A DNA stretch of 10,088 nt, taken from Euperipatoides rowelli (taxonomy: Eukaryota; Onychophora; Udeonychophora; Euonychophora; Peripatopsidae). Positions within the stretch are counted from its first letter, which is position 1. Each line of letters opens with the position of its first letter. A program made the translations under genes and the position numbers. The notes beneath the pieces are model-generated. The model had not been told where the DNA came from and did no database searches. It was given only the letters and a program-made list of their open reading frames with translations. Shown in pieces: positions 1 to 6,747 of this stretch. The DNA lies in assembly GCA_003024985.2 (NCBI GenBank), contig PXIH01S0026103.1; one strand, given 5' to 3'.

Positions 1-114
1 GGTAACATTACACTAGAACATAAACCAGGATCTGAATTAGAAGCAGACATCTTCACCAAGGGAGTAACTGAAGATAAACTCNAAAAAACTTTAAAAGTAC
101 TAGGACTAGAATAA
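1..114 (+). CDS. Copia (Ty1-type) RNase H, C-terminal tail, partial
   Basis: This reading frame is open from the left edge to a TAA at 112-114 and gives 37 residues. It carries the hallmark end of Copia polyproteins: a histidine in a short strand (TLEHKPG) followed by EADIFTKG and a leucine/lysine-rich helix ending in LGLE. In Copia elements the ADxxTK motif lies at the end of the RNase H domain, which degrades the RNA of RNA:DNA hybrids during reverse transcription. An ambiguous base (N) at 82 hides one residue. The tail differs clearly from the one at 2393-2503 (ADLFTKRLP), so it belongs to another family or lineage. No purine tract followed by TG is evident just downstream, so its 3' LTR is not identified. 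Whether the upstream part is intact cannot be seen. Confidence 0.7.
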   Translation, partial: GNITLEHKPGSELEADIFTKGVTEDKLXKTLKVLGLE

Positions 115-330
115 CACTAAAAGAACGTTGTAGTCGAAATGTGAAAATATGTTTGATAATATCTAGCAGATGAAAGGATTTAAGATTCCTGTGAGAAATA
201 CGTTCTAAAGTAAAACCAAAGCTAAATGACCATTGAACTGTTAATAAATATTTTGTTTACTGTTAACTCGGTTATAAGATTTATTTTGATCTATGGCGAT
301 ATTGTCTTTAGTCAGAGGAGACATTATCAC
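115..330. other. non-coding AT-rich spacer
   Basis: No conserved reading frame, RNA gene or clear LTR boundary is visible. It should hold the 3' untranslated end of the Copia copy that ends at 114. A short purine stretch (AGAGGAGA near 315) is not followed by a convincing LTR start. Confidence 0.4.
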
Positions 331-780
331 CTATGATGTCATATTATAATGCATGATGGGAAATGTCATTCTCGTTCTCACTCCCATTTTCATTCTCACT
401 CATTATGATGCATGATGGGATAGATGCCCCACCCACTTTGAATTTTTTGAGTTCTCATTCCTGTTTTTGCCCCTGTTCTTGTTCTCATTCTCTTTCTCAC
501 TCTCGTTATGATGGATGATGGGATAGATGCCCCACCCACTTAGAATTTTTTAAGCTATCATTCTCGTTCCCGTTCTCATCCCCGTTCTCGTTCATCAACT
601 TAGAATATTTTTCATGAATCAGAAATTTTTCGATTTATTTTTATCACAGTGATTTTTACCTCACTGCCATACCCACCCATGACATCACATGACCTCAATT
701 TTTAGGATGATCATAGGAGATGTATATGACATCATACCTGTAAATTTTCAGCTTGATACGTCATCATTAACAGGCTAAAA
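331..780. repeat. composite dispersed repeat, copy A
   Basis: This copy starts where it becomes alignable with copy C: CCTATGATGTCATATTATAA here against CCTATGACATCATATTATGA near 9168. It contains TGCATGATGGGA-type motifs at 349-361, 408-420 and 511-523, and two perfect copies of a 25-bp block (414-438 and 517-541) whose core is GATAGATGCCCCACCCACTT. Between these lie C/T-rich runs built from TTCTCR hexamers (about 367-403, 451-506 and 558-592). The CATCAACTTAGAATATTTTT block at 593-612 recurs at 9501, 9630 and 9753. The 644-710 part (CAGTGATTT, CATACCCACCCATGACATC) matches pieces of 9545-9705. No reading frame of interest is present. The family is not recognised. It behaves like a non-autonomous transposon or a satellite-like composite. 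Confidence 0.8.
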
Positions 781-825
781 TAAATATGTAAAGTCAGTAT
801 GTAAAACTTGTATTTTTTAAAAAAT

Positions 826-917
826 CTACCAAGTTTTAACTGACTCATTTTCCTCATGGATACAGCATTATCAAATTACAAAAAGATTATCTTTATTAGT
901 TAATCCTTTTTTTGATA
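826..917. repeat. dispersed segment D, copy 1
   Basis: This segment aligns with 4258-4383. Shared blocks in order are CTaCCAAGTyTTAAyTGA, TCATTTyCyTyATGGATAC, AGTATTATCAAA-like sequence, and AGATTATCTTTATTA followed by TTAATCCTTTTTTT. Copy 2 carries an extra stretch of about 30 bp in the middle. Similarity stops at about 914, and the Copia pol similarity begins a few bases later. That point is therefore a sharp junction between two unrelated repeats. It does not code for protein. Confidence 0.65.
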
Positions 918-927
918 CTGGAATAAT

Positions 928-1889
928 TTGATTTCAAATTTTACTCCCAAAGAAATAGAATTGTGGTCAGAATCCATGAGAGAGGAAATCTCTATCATAA
1001 ACAAGAATAATGTATGTATGTCGTATGAAAATCCTCCCACAGGTTTAAAGCCTATAGACTGTAGATGGACATTTTCGATAAAAAAGGATAATTTAGGATT
1101 TTCGATAAAAAAGGATAATTTAGGAAAAATTACAAAATTGAGATCACATCTAGTTGCAAAAGGTTGTAGCCAAAAATTTGGTCATGATTATGACCAAACA
1201 TATGGCCTGTAGTGAGACCAGAAACTATACGCTCCATATTATGTTTAATGAGTCATAAAGGTTTAATAACTAGGCATTGCAACATTAGCTCGGCCTTCCT
1301 GTATGGACATTTAGATGAAACTATTTACATGAACAGACCCAAAGGACCATGGAATGATCTGCAGGACAAAGTATTTAGATTACATAAAACCATTTATGGA
1401 TTAATTCAGGCCGCACGAGCATGGAATATCTGGATTCACGATTCTTTGACATCTTGTAATTATTTGAGGAGTCAGGCTGACCAACGTTTCTACTCTAAGG
1501 GAGAGACATATGTGTTAATACTTGTGGCGATTTGTTGTTAGCAGGACCTAATTTAGATGATATAAATAATACTATTGATTACCTTGGAAAAGAATATAAA
1601 ATGAAAAATCTTTGAACTGTAAAGAAATATTTAGGAATCGTTGTTGATAGAAATAAGGACGATAATTATTATTATATTCAGCAAAAGAATAAAATTCTTA
1701 AATTAATAAGGCAAAATCATTTAGAAGACAGTTTTCCTAAATCCACTCCACTGGCCACTGATTATCTTAAGGGATGTTATCATAGCACTAGCCAACAACT
1801 ACCTAACAATGAACAGTATCAAAAATTAATTGGTAGCCTAATGTATTTAGGTTTAATGACAACCCGACATCCATTTAGCAACACACTTA
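928..1889 (+). pseudogene. Copia reverse transcriptase, broken
   Basis: The first segment (to about 1205) has the usual start of the Copia RT family: an acidic residue/Trp region and E-x-x-x-I..KNN, then DCRWTF, and LVAKGCSQKFGHDYDQTY, matching the family's LVAKGxxQxxGxDYxxTF. The frame changes inside the following TYxPV motif at about 1205. The second segment (to the stop at 1539-1541) holds RPETIRSIL, the ISSAFLYGHLDETIYM motif, which carries the first catalytic aspartate region, and VFRLHKTIYGL. The catalytic YVDD box should lie at about 1520-1531. There the frame changes again and only GDLLLAG is readable, so the metal-binding pair is damaged. The third segment (from 1526) has a TGA at 1613, then KKYLGI and YQKLIGSLMYL, typical of the RT end. 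The reading start at 928 is the edge of similarity, not a start codon. A 27-bp duplication lies at 1071-1124. Confidence 0.85.
1071..1124 (+). repeat. perfect 27-bp tandem duplication inside Copia RT
   Basis: Bases 1071-1097 and 1098-1124 are identical. The 27-bp length adds exactly nine codons, repeating FSIKKDNLG without changing frame. Other Copia RTs have one copy here, between the conserved RWxFxxK strand and the LVAKG strand. The two units have no differences although the surrounding gene is heavily decayed. Confidence 0.95.
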
Positions 1890-2503
1890 TTGGGAAGAAG
1901 AACAGAAAAACCCACTGAAATGGATTGTAATGCCATAAGAAGAGTTCTTCAATATTTGAAGGAAACCATTAACTTCAGTTTGAAATTAGGGGGCGAACAC
2001 AGGCTAATATTGAACTCATTTTGTGACACGGATTGGGGAAGAGACACTGAGTCTCGTAAGTCAACCTCTGGACAGATACATTTTTTGGGGCAGAGTGCAA
2101 TTTCATGGAGATAAAAAAAACAATCCTGTATAGCCGTGTCTACAGCCGAGGCAGATTATGTGTCGGCTGCTATAGCTACTCAAGAAATAATATGGTTGCA
2201 GGGATTATTAGAAAATATTAGTTAAAACCAGTCATTACCTACAAGATTACACTCGGTCAGTATGAGTGGTATGAAAATGGCTATTTCAAATAAATTGTCA
2301 AACAGAACTAAACATATTGATTTAAAATTTAGTTTCCTAAGAAATTATTTAGATAGAGGTATTATATGATGGAATATTATTGCCCATACAATGAACTTAT
2401 AGCTGATCTTTTCACCAAACGTCTCCCAAGACCATCTTTTCAGGACTATGTGAAGAGAATGGAATTAAATAATTGGACTAAAGATTTGGGATCAAATGAT
2501 TAA
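1890..2503 (+). pseudogene. Copia RNase H, broken
   Basis: A frame change near 1889 leads into RRVLQYLKETINFSLKL, the conserved link between RT and RNase H. Then come the RNase H motifs: the first catalytic aspartate in CDTDWGRD, SRKSTSGQIHFLGQSAISW, the catalytic glutamate in STAEADYVSAA, IIWLQGLL, and NRTKHIDLKFSFLRNYL. In-frame stops occur at 2112-2114, 2223-2225 and 2367-2369. A last frame change near 2390 leads to ELIADLFTKRLPRPSF and the natural terminator TAA at 2501-2503. The motif residues themselves are mostly preserved, so decay looks random rather than selective. Confidence 0.85.
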
Positions 2504-2546
2504 TACATTAATGGGAGGAAATAATAAAGTTATTTTGTAGCATATT

Positions 2547-2555
2547 GAGGGGAGG
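2547..2555 (+). other. polypurine tract of the Copia element
   Basis: GAGGGGAGG lies 43 bp after the polyprotein stop and is followed directly by TGTTGATGTTAC. This is the classic Copia arrangement in which the purine run primes plus-strand DNA synthesis immediately before the 3' LTR. Confidence 0.75.
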
Positions 2556-2815
2556 TGTTGATGTTACAATGTGCTGGTCATTGTGTTTATTTACAATATT
2601 CTTATTAACCAAATCTCAGTTTTGTTATTAATAATCATTGGTAATATTTCATATTTATTCACAAGGTTAGTAATCAGAAGTTCTTGTTATATTTTACAAT
2701 ATTTCCATATATGAAGCAGTATTTATTCTCTTAATATTTGTTTATATTGTTTCATAGTTCATTGTTATTTTTTTTATAAATTTATTTCATTATAAGTTAT
2801 TGGAATAACTTAACA
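2556..2815 (+). repeat. probable 3' LTR of the Copia element
   Basis: The left end is well supported: TGTTGATGTTAC directly abuts the purine tract. The right end is less sure. TTAACA at 2810-2815 gives a short imperfect inverted repeat with TGTTGA (5 of 6) and the required CA end, making an LTR of about 260 bp, a normal Copia size. The interior is AT-rich and non-coding. No second LTR exists in the window for comparison. Confidence 0.6.
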
Positions 2816-2917
2816 TTTACTTAGAGCAAAAATGAAAATGAAAAAAAAAATGAAATTAATAGTAGATAGAATATAGCGTTTCTAGAACAGGAATTGACAT
2901 CCAAGATGGCTGCTGAG

Positions 2918-2957
2918 TTTTCGATATCGAAAATGACATGCCCATTTATGGGCATGT
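2918..2957. repeat. two adjacent perfect palindromes
   Basis: TTTTCGATATCGAAAA (2918-2933) is a perfect 16-bp palindrome. Two bases later ACATGCCCAT and ATGGGCATGT form a perfect 10-bp inverted repeat around a 2-bp centre (2936-2957). The second contains CCATTTATGG (2942-2951), which fits the CArG consensus CC(A/T)6GG. The equivalent sites in copy C (8950-8960 and 9003-9016) are less symmetric. Confidence 0.8.
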
Positions 2958-3013
2958 AACATGATGCATTCTGGGTAGGATTATGATGCATGCTGGTATA
3001 GAACATCAATATG

Positions 3014-3152
3014 TATCGATTATCGATCGATATCTATCGATTATCGATCGATTTTCGATAGTATTGGTATATATATATTGATATATATCGATATCTATTG
3101 ATTATCGATCGATTAATCTATTGATTATCGATAGTATCGAGATATATATTGA
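3014..3152. repeat. ATCGAT-rich imperfect minisatellite
   Basis: A unit of the form CTATYGATTATCGATCGAT begins at 3014 (lacking the first C), 3034, 3095 and 3118. It is separated by TATA-rich filler and ends in ATAGTATCGAGATATATATTG. The array contains many ATCGAT hexamers and is highly self-complementary, so it could form hairpins or cruciforms. It lies within the composite repeat copy B. Confidence 0.85.
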
Positions 3153-3380
3153 TTTTTTCCCTAAAAATTTAGAAAATACTATAGATTATGCTGCATGATG
3201 GGATGGATTATAATGCTTGATGGGATAGATGCCCCACCCACTTCAAATTTTTCTAAAACACATTCAGGTGCCTGATGGGATAGAGGATCGCAAGGTGCAT
3301 GCTGGGATAGAGTATTGCAAGGTGCATGCTGTGATAGATGTTGAATTTTCTAAAACACATCCGGGTCTTTTCTAAGTGAC

Positions 3381-4257
3381 ATCATAGGATACGCAGAAAC
3401 GATGTGCCATTAACTTGAACATTTTTTTAAAAATAAATAAATAAATAAGTTTGCAAAAATTAGAAAATGGTAGAGGGGAGGGGTGGGTGTAAATAGATTA
3501 CGTGACTATGACATCATACATTACATCCGGATACTACTATACACCTTCAATAAAAATTTCAAGTCGCTAGCATCTACAGTTTTGGTTTTAATCACATAAA
3601 ACTAAAATAGCACATTTTAGGGGGAGGTAGAGGGGGCACACCATTCTGTAATTGGAATAGATATTTGAAATGCTTACGATTTGTAGATCATATTTTAAAA
3701 AAAAATTGAAATTGAAGCATTTTTAATATTAGAGTTACTTTTGTCAAAGTGATTTCATATACTGTATATAAAAAGTGATTGACAGTTCGTAAATCAAAGC
3801 TCACCACTTGCTAGCTAGCTATATCAAGGTTAGAGAAAATAACTCGACCAGCGTAAAACTTAAAACTACATAGCTCATGTTCTATACAATCTAGAAAATC
3901 GAGACATGCATTTTTCAATTGCTATTTTCTTCATTTAAATTACTAAAGGTATATTTTATTTTGTATCAATCGGCATTTAGTTAATTTTTAATTAAAAGTT
4001 CATACATTCATTTTAGAGTGCTGCTCATTACAGAGTCTCATGCGCATAAGACTAGATAATAGCTTAACCATTTAACGACTTACTAAAGATTTTCTAATCA
4101 CATCAGAAAGACATAAAAAAAAAGTTATGGAGCAATGGGGGAATGATAACTAATTAACAAAATTTAATACCGTATATTATAAGTAAAATAATAATAAAAA
4201 CGTACTGTATTTTTAATATAGTTAGAAGCCTCTGTACATTAGCTACATCATCCTATA
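3381..4257. other. non-coding stretch without recognisable gene
   Basis: No conserved reading frame, exon or RNA gene is seen on either strand. Visible details are an (AAAT)n run at 3429-3449, G-rich tracts at 3469-3489 and 3620-3636, a TGACATCAT site near 3509, an isolated TATATAAAAAG at about 3765-3775 and a GCTAGCTAGCTA palindrome near 3811. The TATA-like element has no supporting promoter context. This is probably intron or old transposon-derived spacer. Confidence 0.5.
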
Positions 4258-4383
4258 TCTGCCAAGTCTTAATTGAATCATTTCCTTATGGATACTAAAA
4301 GTATTATCAAAGAGATTACCAAAGTACAAAGCGATAACCAAAGTAGAAAGAGATTATCTTTATTACTTAATCCTTTTTTTAGA
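4258..4383. repeat. dispersed segment D, copy 2
   Basis: This segment aligns with 826-917: CTGCCAAGTCTTAATTGA, TTATGGATACTAAAAGTATT, and AGATTATCTTTATTA up to TTAATCCTTTTTTT. The middle has an internal near-duplication (ACCAAAGTACAAAGCGATA then ACCAAAGTAGAAAGAGATTA) absent from copy 1. It is followed by about 240 bp of T-rich sequence up to 4629 with nothing recognisable. A short frame across it (from 4273) is incidental. Confidence 0.65.
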
Positions 4384-4629
4384 TTATCTCACTTCCTTAT
4401 AGCAACAGCATTTATAATTAAAGTACAATTAGATAATGTAGAAAAAATTTTTATTTCCTTGTATTGAAAACTAATGTTCAGATTTTTTTTTTAATTTATT
4501 GTATTAAGCACAATTTATTTATTTTTTTATTTATTAACATTGAAGCATAATTATTTTTTTATTCTAAATTTTATAACTTTTGATTATTTTTTTTATCTTA
4601 TTGCTAGTCCAAGTATAATTTGAGATAAA

Positions 4630-5228
4630 CTTAGGCATTTTTCCTGTTTAGTACAATCCTGGTCTTTAGCAAGATGATTGAGGGAAGTAACATTTATGAC
4701 ATGCATAGAAAAATACATGAAAAACTTAAAACATTTTTTCTGTTTAGTACCATCCGGGTCATTAGCAAGATGGTTGAGGGAAGTGACATTTATGACAAGC
4801 ATAGAAAAATACACGAAAACCTTAAGACATTTTTCCTGTTTAGCAAAATTTGGGTCTTTAGCAAGATGATTGAGGAAAGTGACATCTATGGCATGCATAG
4901 AAAAATATATGAAACTTAGACATTTTTATTATAATGTATTTCATAACTTTAACACATGAAAAACTTAAGCATTTTTTCTGTTTAGCACAATCCGGGTCTT
5001 TAGCAAGATGATTGAGGGAATATATAAAAAACTTAAGATATTTTTTCCTGTTTTATGTTCATTTAGGTCTTTTCCAAGATGATTATTCGGGAATGGCATC
5101 ATCATCATATGTTAAAATTCAATAAATTCAAGTGACATTTATGACACCCATAGAAAAATACATGAAAAACTTGACATTTTTCCTGTTTAGCACAATTTGG
5201 GTCTTTAGCAAGATGATTGAGGGAAGTG
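4630..5228. repeat. tandem array of a ~96-bp unit, about seven copies
   Basis: Units start at CTTA(R)G/CTTAA at about 4630, 4725, 4821, 4915, 4964, 5032 and 5170. The consensus runs: CTTAAGACATTTTTCCTGTT, TAGCACAATCCGGGTCTTTA, GCAAGATGATTGAGGGAAGT, GACATTTATGACATGCATAG, AAAAATACATGAAAAA. The first three units are full length and spaced 96 bp (AAGATG starts at 4674, 4770 and 4866). Units 4 and 5 carry internal deletions, and unit 6 has an insertion of about 40 bp. The last unit is cut near 5228, close to the Gypsy LTR. Because 96 is a multiple of three, several frames stay open through units 1-3 on both strands. These periodic 32-residue readings look like a by-product, not a protein. Confidence 0.9.
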
Positions 5229-5248
5229 ATGTTGTGTCCTTAAATTGG

Positions 5249-5414
5249 TGTTATGTTGTGACACACTTCTGAAGAACTGAAATGACAGATTTATTTACAG
5301 TGCTAACATTTAATCCATTATGCTACCCTACTCATCATCTTAACTTTAGCTTATATCTCACTCTCGCGATACATAAATATCACATGTTTATTTAATGTAG
5401 TTTAATACATAACA
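5249..5414 (-). repeat. probable 3' LTR of the Gypsy element
   Basis: On the minus strand the segment begins TGTTATG (5414-5408) and ends CATAACA (5255-5249), a perfect 7-bp terminal inverted repeat with TG...CA ends. Inside are an AATAAA polyadenylation-type signal and a GATATAAG TATA-like site in the minus direction. The 166-bp length is short but usual for invertebrate Gypsy families. Alternative: a stronger purine run at 5637-5656 could instead abut the LTR start, giving an LTR of about 386 bp. The inverted-repeat match favours the shorter one. Confidence 0.6.
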
Positions 5415-5433
5415 TCACTTACTTTTTTTTTTT
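5415..5433 (-). other. candidate A-rich primer tract before the Gypsy LTR
   Basis: Read on the minus strand, eleven adenines followed by GTAAGTGA end directly at the TGTTATG of the LTR. It is mostly purine but contains two T residues, so it is not an ideal polypurine tract. The competing candidate at 5637-5656 is purer. Confidence 0.4.
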
Positions 5434-5705
5434 ATTAAAACACAACTTATACAGCAATAATGTACTAACACTAACATTACACAGGTAATTCTGCTGTGTC
5501 ATATCATATGCACTCAACCTTTTAGAGATGCAAACTAAGAATAAAATAGTCTCTTCTCATTTCTTAAAATGATTGTATGATAGTTCACATTTTTAAATTT
5601 TTTTTTTACACTTAACAGATATTGACTCAATTACAGTCCTTTCCTTTTTTTTTTTTAACAAAAATATTTAGCATTTTACAGTCAGTTTTTTTTATATCTC
5701 TTCTA
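5434..5705. other. Gypsy 3' untranslated region
   Basis: This is AT-rich sequence with several homopolymer T runs lying between the polyprotein terminator and the LTR. No frame or structure is recognised. It contains the alternative purine tract (minus strand, 5637-5656). Confidence 0.45.
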
Positions 5706-6283
5706 TCAGCCTTTTCGGTCTTGTAACATTTCCCTTAGAACATATCCTTGGGTTCCTTGGTCATCTCCCTCTTCAGCATTTTCTTCAGGCACTACATCAG
5801 GAACAAGGGGATGATTTGGTTCTGAATTTTATTATTGGTTTTCACTTCAGCAGGAGTGTCTAATTATTCTGAAGGTAATATTTTGAAATGTGACACATTT
5901 CTGGTAATCGTTTTGTCCTTGTTTGAAGCAGTTATTCTCGATCCTTTTATTTCAATGGCTGTTAGAGGGTTTGTTTCATAGCATGATGTCTGTTTGCTCA
6001 TTTTATCCCTTTTTACTAAGACCTTTTTTCCTACTCTGGGGAAATTTACTATAATTTTGTTATTCTCGTTACACTTAGATTCTGTAACTTGATTCGCTAG
6101 CTTAATCCTGCAATGTACTGCTTCCCAATCTTCTGATGCTGAAATTTGGCTTGCACTTGGAATGCTGAAATTACTTTCGTAAGAGAATATCAAACTAGCT
6201 GGTGAGACTTTAGTAACTGAATGTCTGGTATTTCTATAATCCATTAGCATCTTATTTATTAGCTCTTTCCAATAGTAAAGTTA
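5706..6283 (-). pseudogene. Gypsy integrase C-terminal region, broken
   Basis: Reading from 6283, the frame gives W-K-E-L-I-N-K then MDYRNTRHSVTKVSPASLIF, matching the Gypsy integrase core end (YRxTPHxxTGxSPAxLxFG). Next is a charged linker, then FPRVGKKVLVKRDKMSKQ and IKGSRITASNKDKTITRNVS, the integrase C-terminal GPY/F-like domain of K02A2.6-type elements, ending in SHFKILPSE. Upstream of 6283 an in-frame TAA appears and integrase similarity is lost; the ATG at 6250 is internal, not a real start. At the other end TAA (5864-5866) interrupts the frame. After a further frame change, an acidic tail typical of these polyproteins (VVPEENAEEGDDQGTQGYVL) is readable down to TGA at 5706-5708. The tail is clearly coding-derived. 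Confidence 0.8.
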
Positions 6284-6747
6284 GTGGAGTAATAAATAAA
6301 ACCAGGTCAGACTTTAATTTCATTAAATCTTTGATGCAATAGACAGGAGAATTTGACAATGGCAATGCTTATCAAAATATGTGTTGTCAAATAACCATCT
6401 TGAAAAGACTGACTACAATGGCGAATTAATACAATAAAATACAAATAACAATTAGTTATTATATCTAAACAACCTGTTTTATTTATTTTTTTGTTCTCTT
6501 AATCTGGGAGCTCTAACAATTTACTTATTTTATCCTGACAGGAGGTAATTTTTTTTTCTCTTTGATTTTCTCATAAAATTTACATAAGCTGATTTTCATT
6601 TTAAATGAGAGTTCTTAATTAAAGGCATTTTCTATTGCTTCATGGCAAATTAATAATTTGAGTTTAATTGAATCATCACTTTCATCAATGAAACTTTTTT
6701 ATAAACCTATGTAAATATTGTTATTGATGAACGGTATCTATTTTTAG
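6284..6747. other. probable intron, no recognisable content
   Basis: AT-rich sequence with T runs and no coding similarity on either strand. It ends in a pyrimidine-rich stretch and AG (CTATTTTTAG, 6738-6747) that fits a 3' splice site just before the TRPM-like exon. Confidence 0.55.

Larger units (their letters stand above)
928..2815 (+). mobile_element. 5'-truncated, decayed Copia retrotransposon with 3' LTR
   Basis: The element keeps, in order, reverse transcriptase, RNase H, a polypurine tract and one LTR. Gag, protease, integrase and the 5' LTR are absent; the sequence left of about 928 is dispersed repeat. The coding part is disrupted by frame changes near 1205, 1524, 1889 and 2390 and by in-frame stops at 1613, 2112, 2223 and 2367, so it cannot be autonomous. 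The decay is spread evenly, which suggests an old insertion. The domain order RT then RNase H to the element end, the W-A-x-x-E-like start and the ADLFTK end place it in Ty1/Copia. The exact lineage is not determined. Confidence 0.85.
2880..3380. repeat. composite dispersed repeat, copy B (split by an array)
   Basis: The left half (2880-3000) matches the start of copy C. It has GACATCCAAGATGGC, then TTTTCGA, ATGGGCATGTAACATGATGCATT and CTGGGTA, parallel to 8925-9040. The right half (3180-3380) has TGCATGATGGGAT motifs at 3191, 3213, 3268, 3295 and 3322, a third perfect copy of the 25-bp block at 3219-3243, and CATCCGGGTCTTTT at 3358-3371. The hexamer (TTCTCR) arrays of copies A and C are missing. 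An ATCGAT-rich array at 3014-3152 sits between the halves. It does not code for protein. Confidence 0.7.
5249..6283 (-). mobile_element. decayed Gypsy (Ty3-type) retrotransposon, 3' end only
   Basis: On the minus strand this holds the integrase C-terminus (from about 6283 down to 5706), about 270 bp of untranslated sequence, an A-rich primer tract and a 3' LTR ending at 5249. Gag, protease, RT, RNase H, most of integrase and the 5' LTR are absent. To the right, similarity ends at about 6284 with no LTR. It lies antisense to, and upstream of, the TRPM-like exon, so it is probably an intronic insertion. Confidence 0.75.

Noticed and set aside
256-2820. TTTAC + TGTTAA at 256-266 mirrored by TTAACA + TTTAC at 2810-2820, as if bounding one element with a 5-bp target duplication.
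   Set aside because: The 261-900 side has no similarity to the LTR at 2556-2815 and holds composite repeat instead. The 3' LTR starts TGTTGA, not TGTTAA. In AT-rich DNA this short match is probably chance.
2821-3009. Minus-strand frame of 62 codons.
   Set aside because: It crosses the boundary between spacer and composite repeat copy B and shows no family motif.
3014-3152. CRISPR-like repeat array.
   Set aside because: Units are imperfect, self-overlapping ATCGAT strings without unique spacers, in eukaryotic DNA.
3760-3780. TATATAAAAAG as a promoter.
   Set aside because: It is an isolated TATA-like string in AT-rich DNA, without CCAAT, initiator or a downstream gene.
4273-4467. Plus-strand frame of 64 codons.
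   Set aside because: It lies over dispersed segment D, whose other copy at 826-917 does not keep the frame.
4593-4919. Periodic reading frames on both strands (32-residue repeats).
   Set aside because: They follow from a 96-bp tandem unit lacking stops; no known domain, start context or coding bias supports a protein. Kept as a repeat and a low-level finding.
6001-6250. Integrase-like frame as a domesticated host gene.
   Set aside because: It has a nonsense codon and a frame change at its end, loses integrase similarity upstream, and adjoins an LTR; a fossil Gypsy fragment explains it better.
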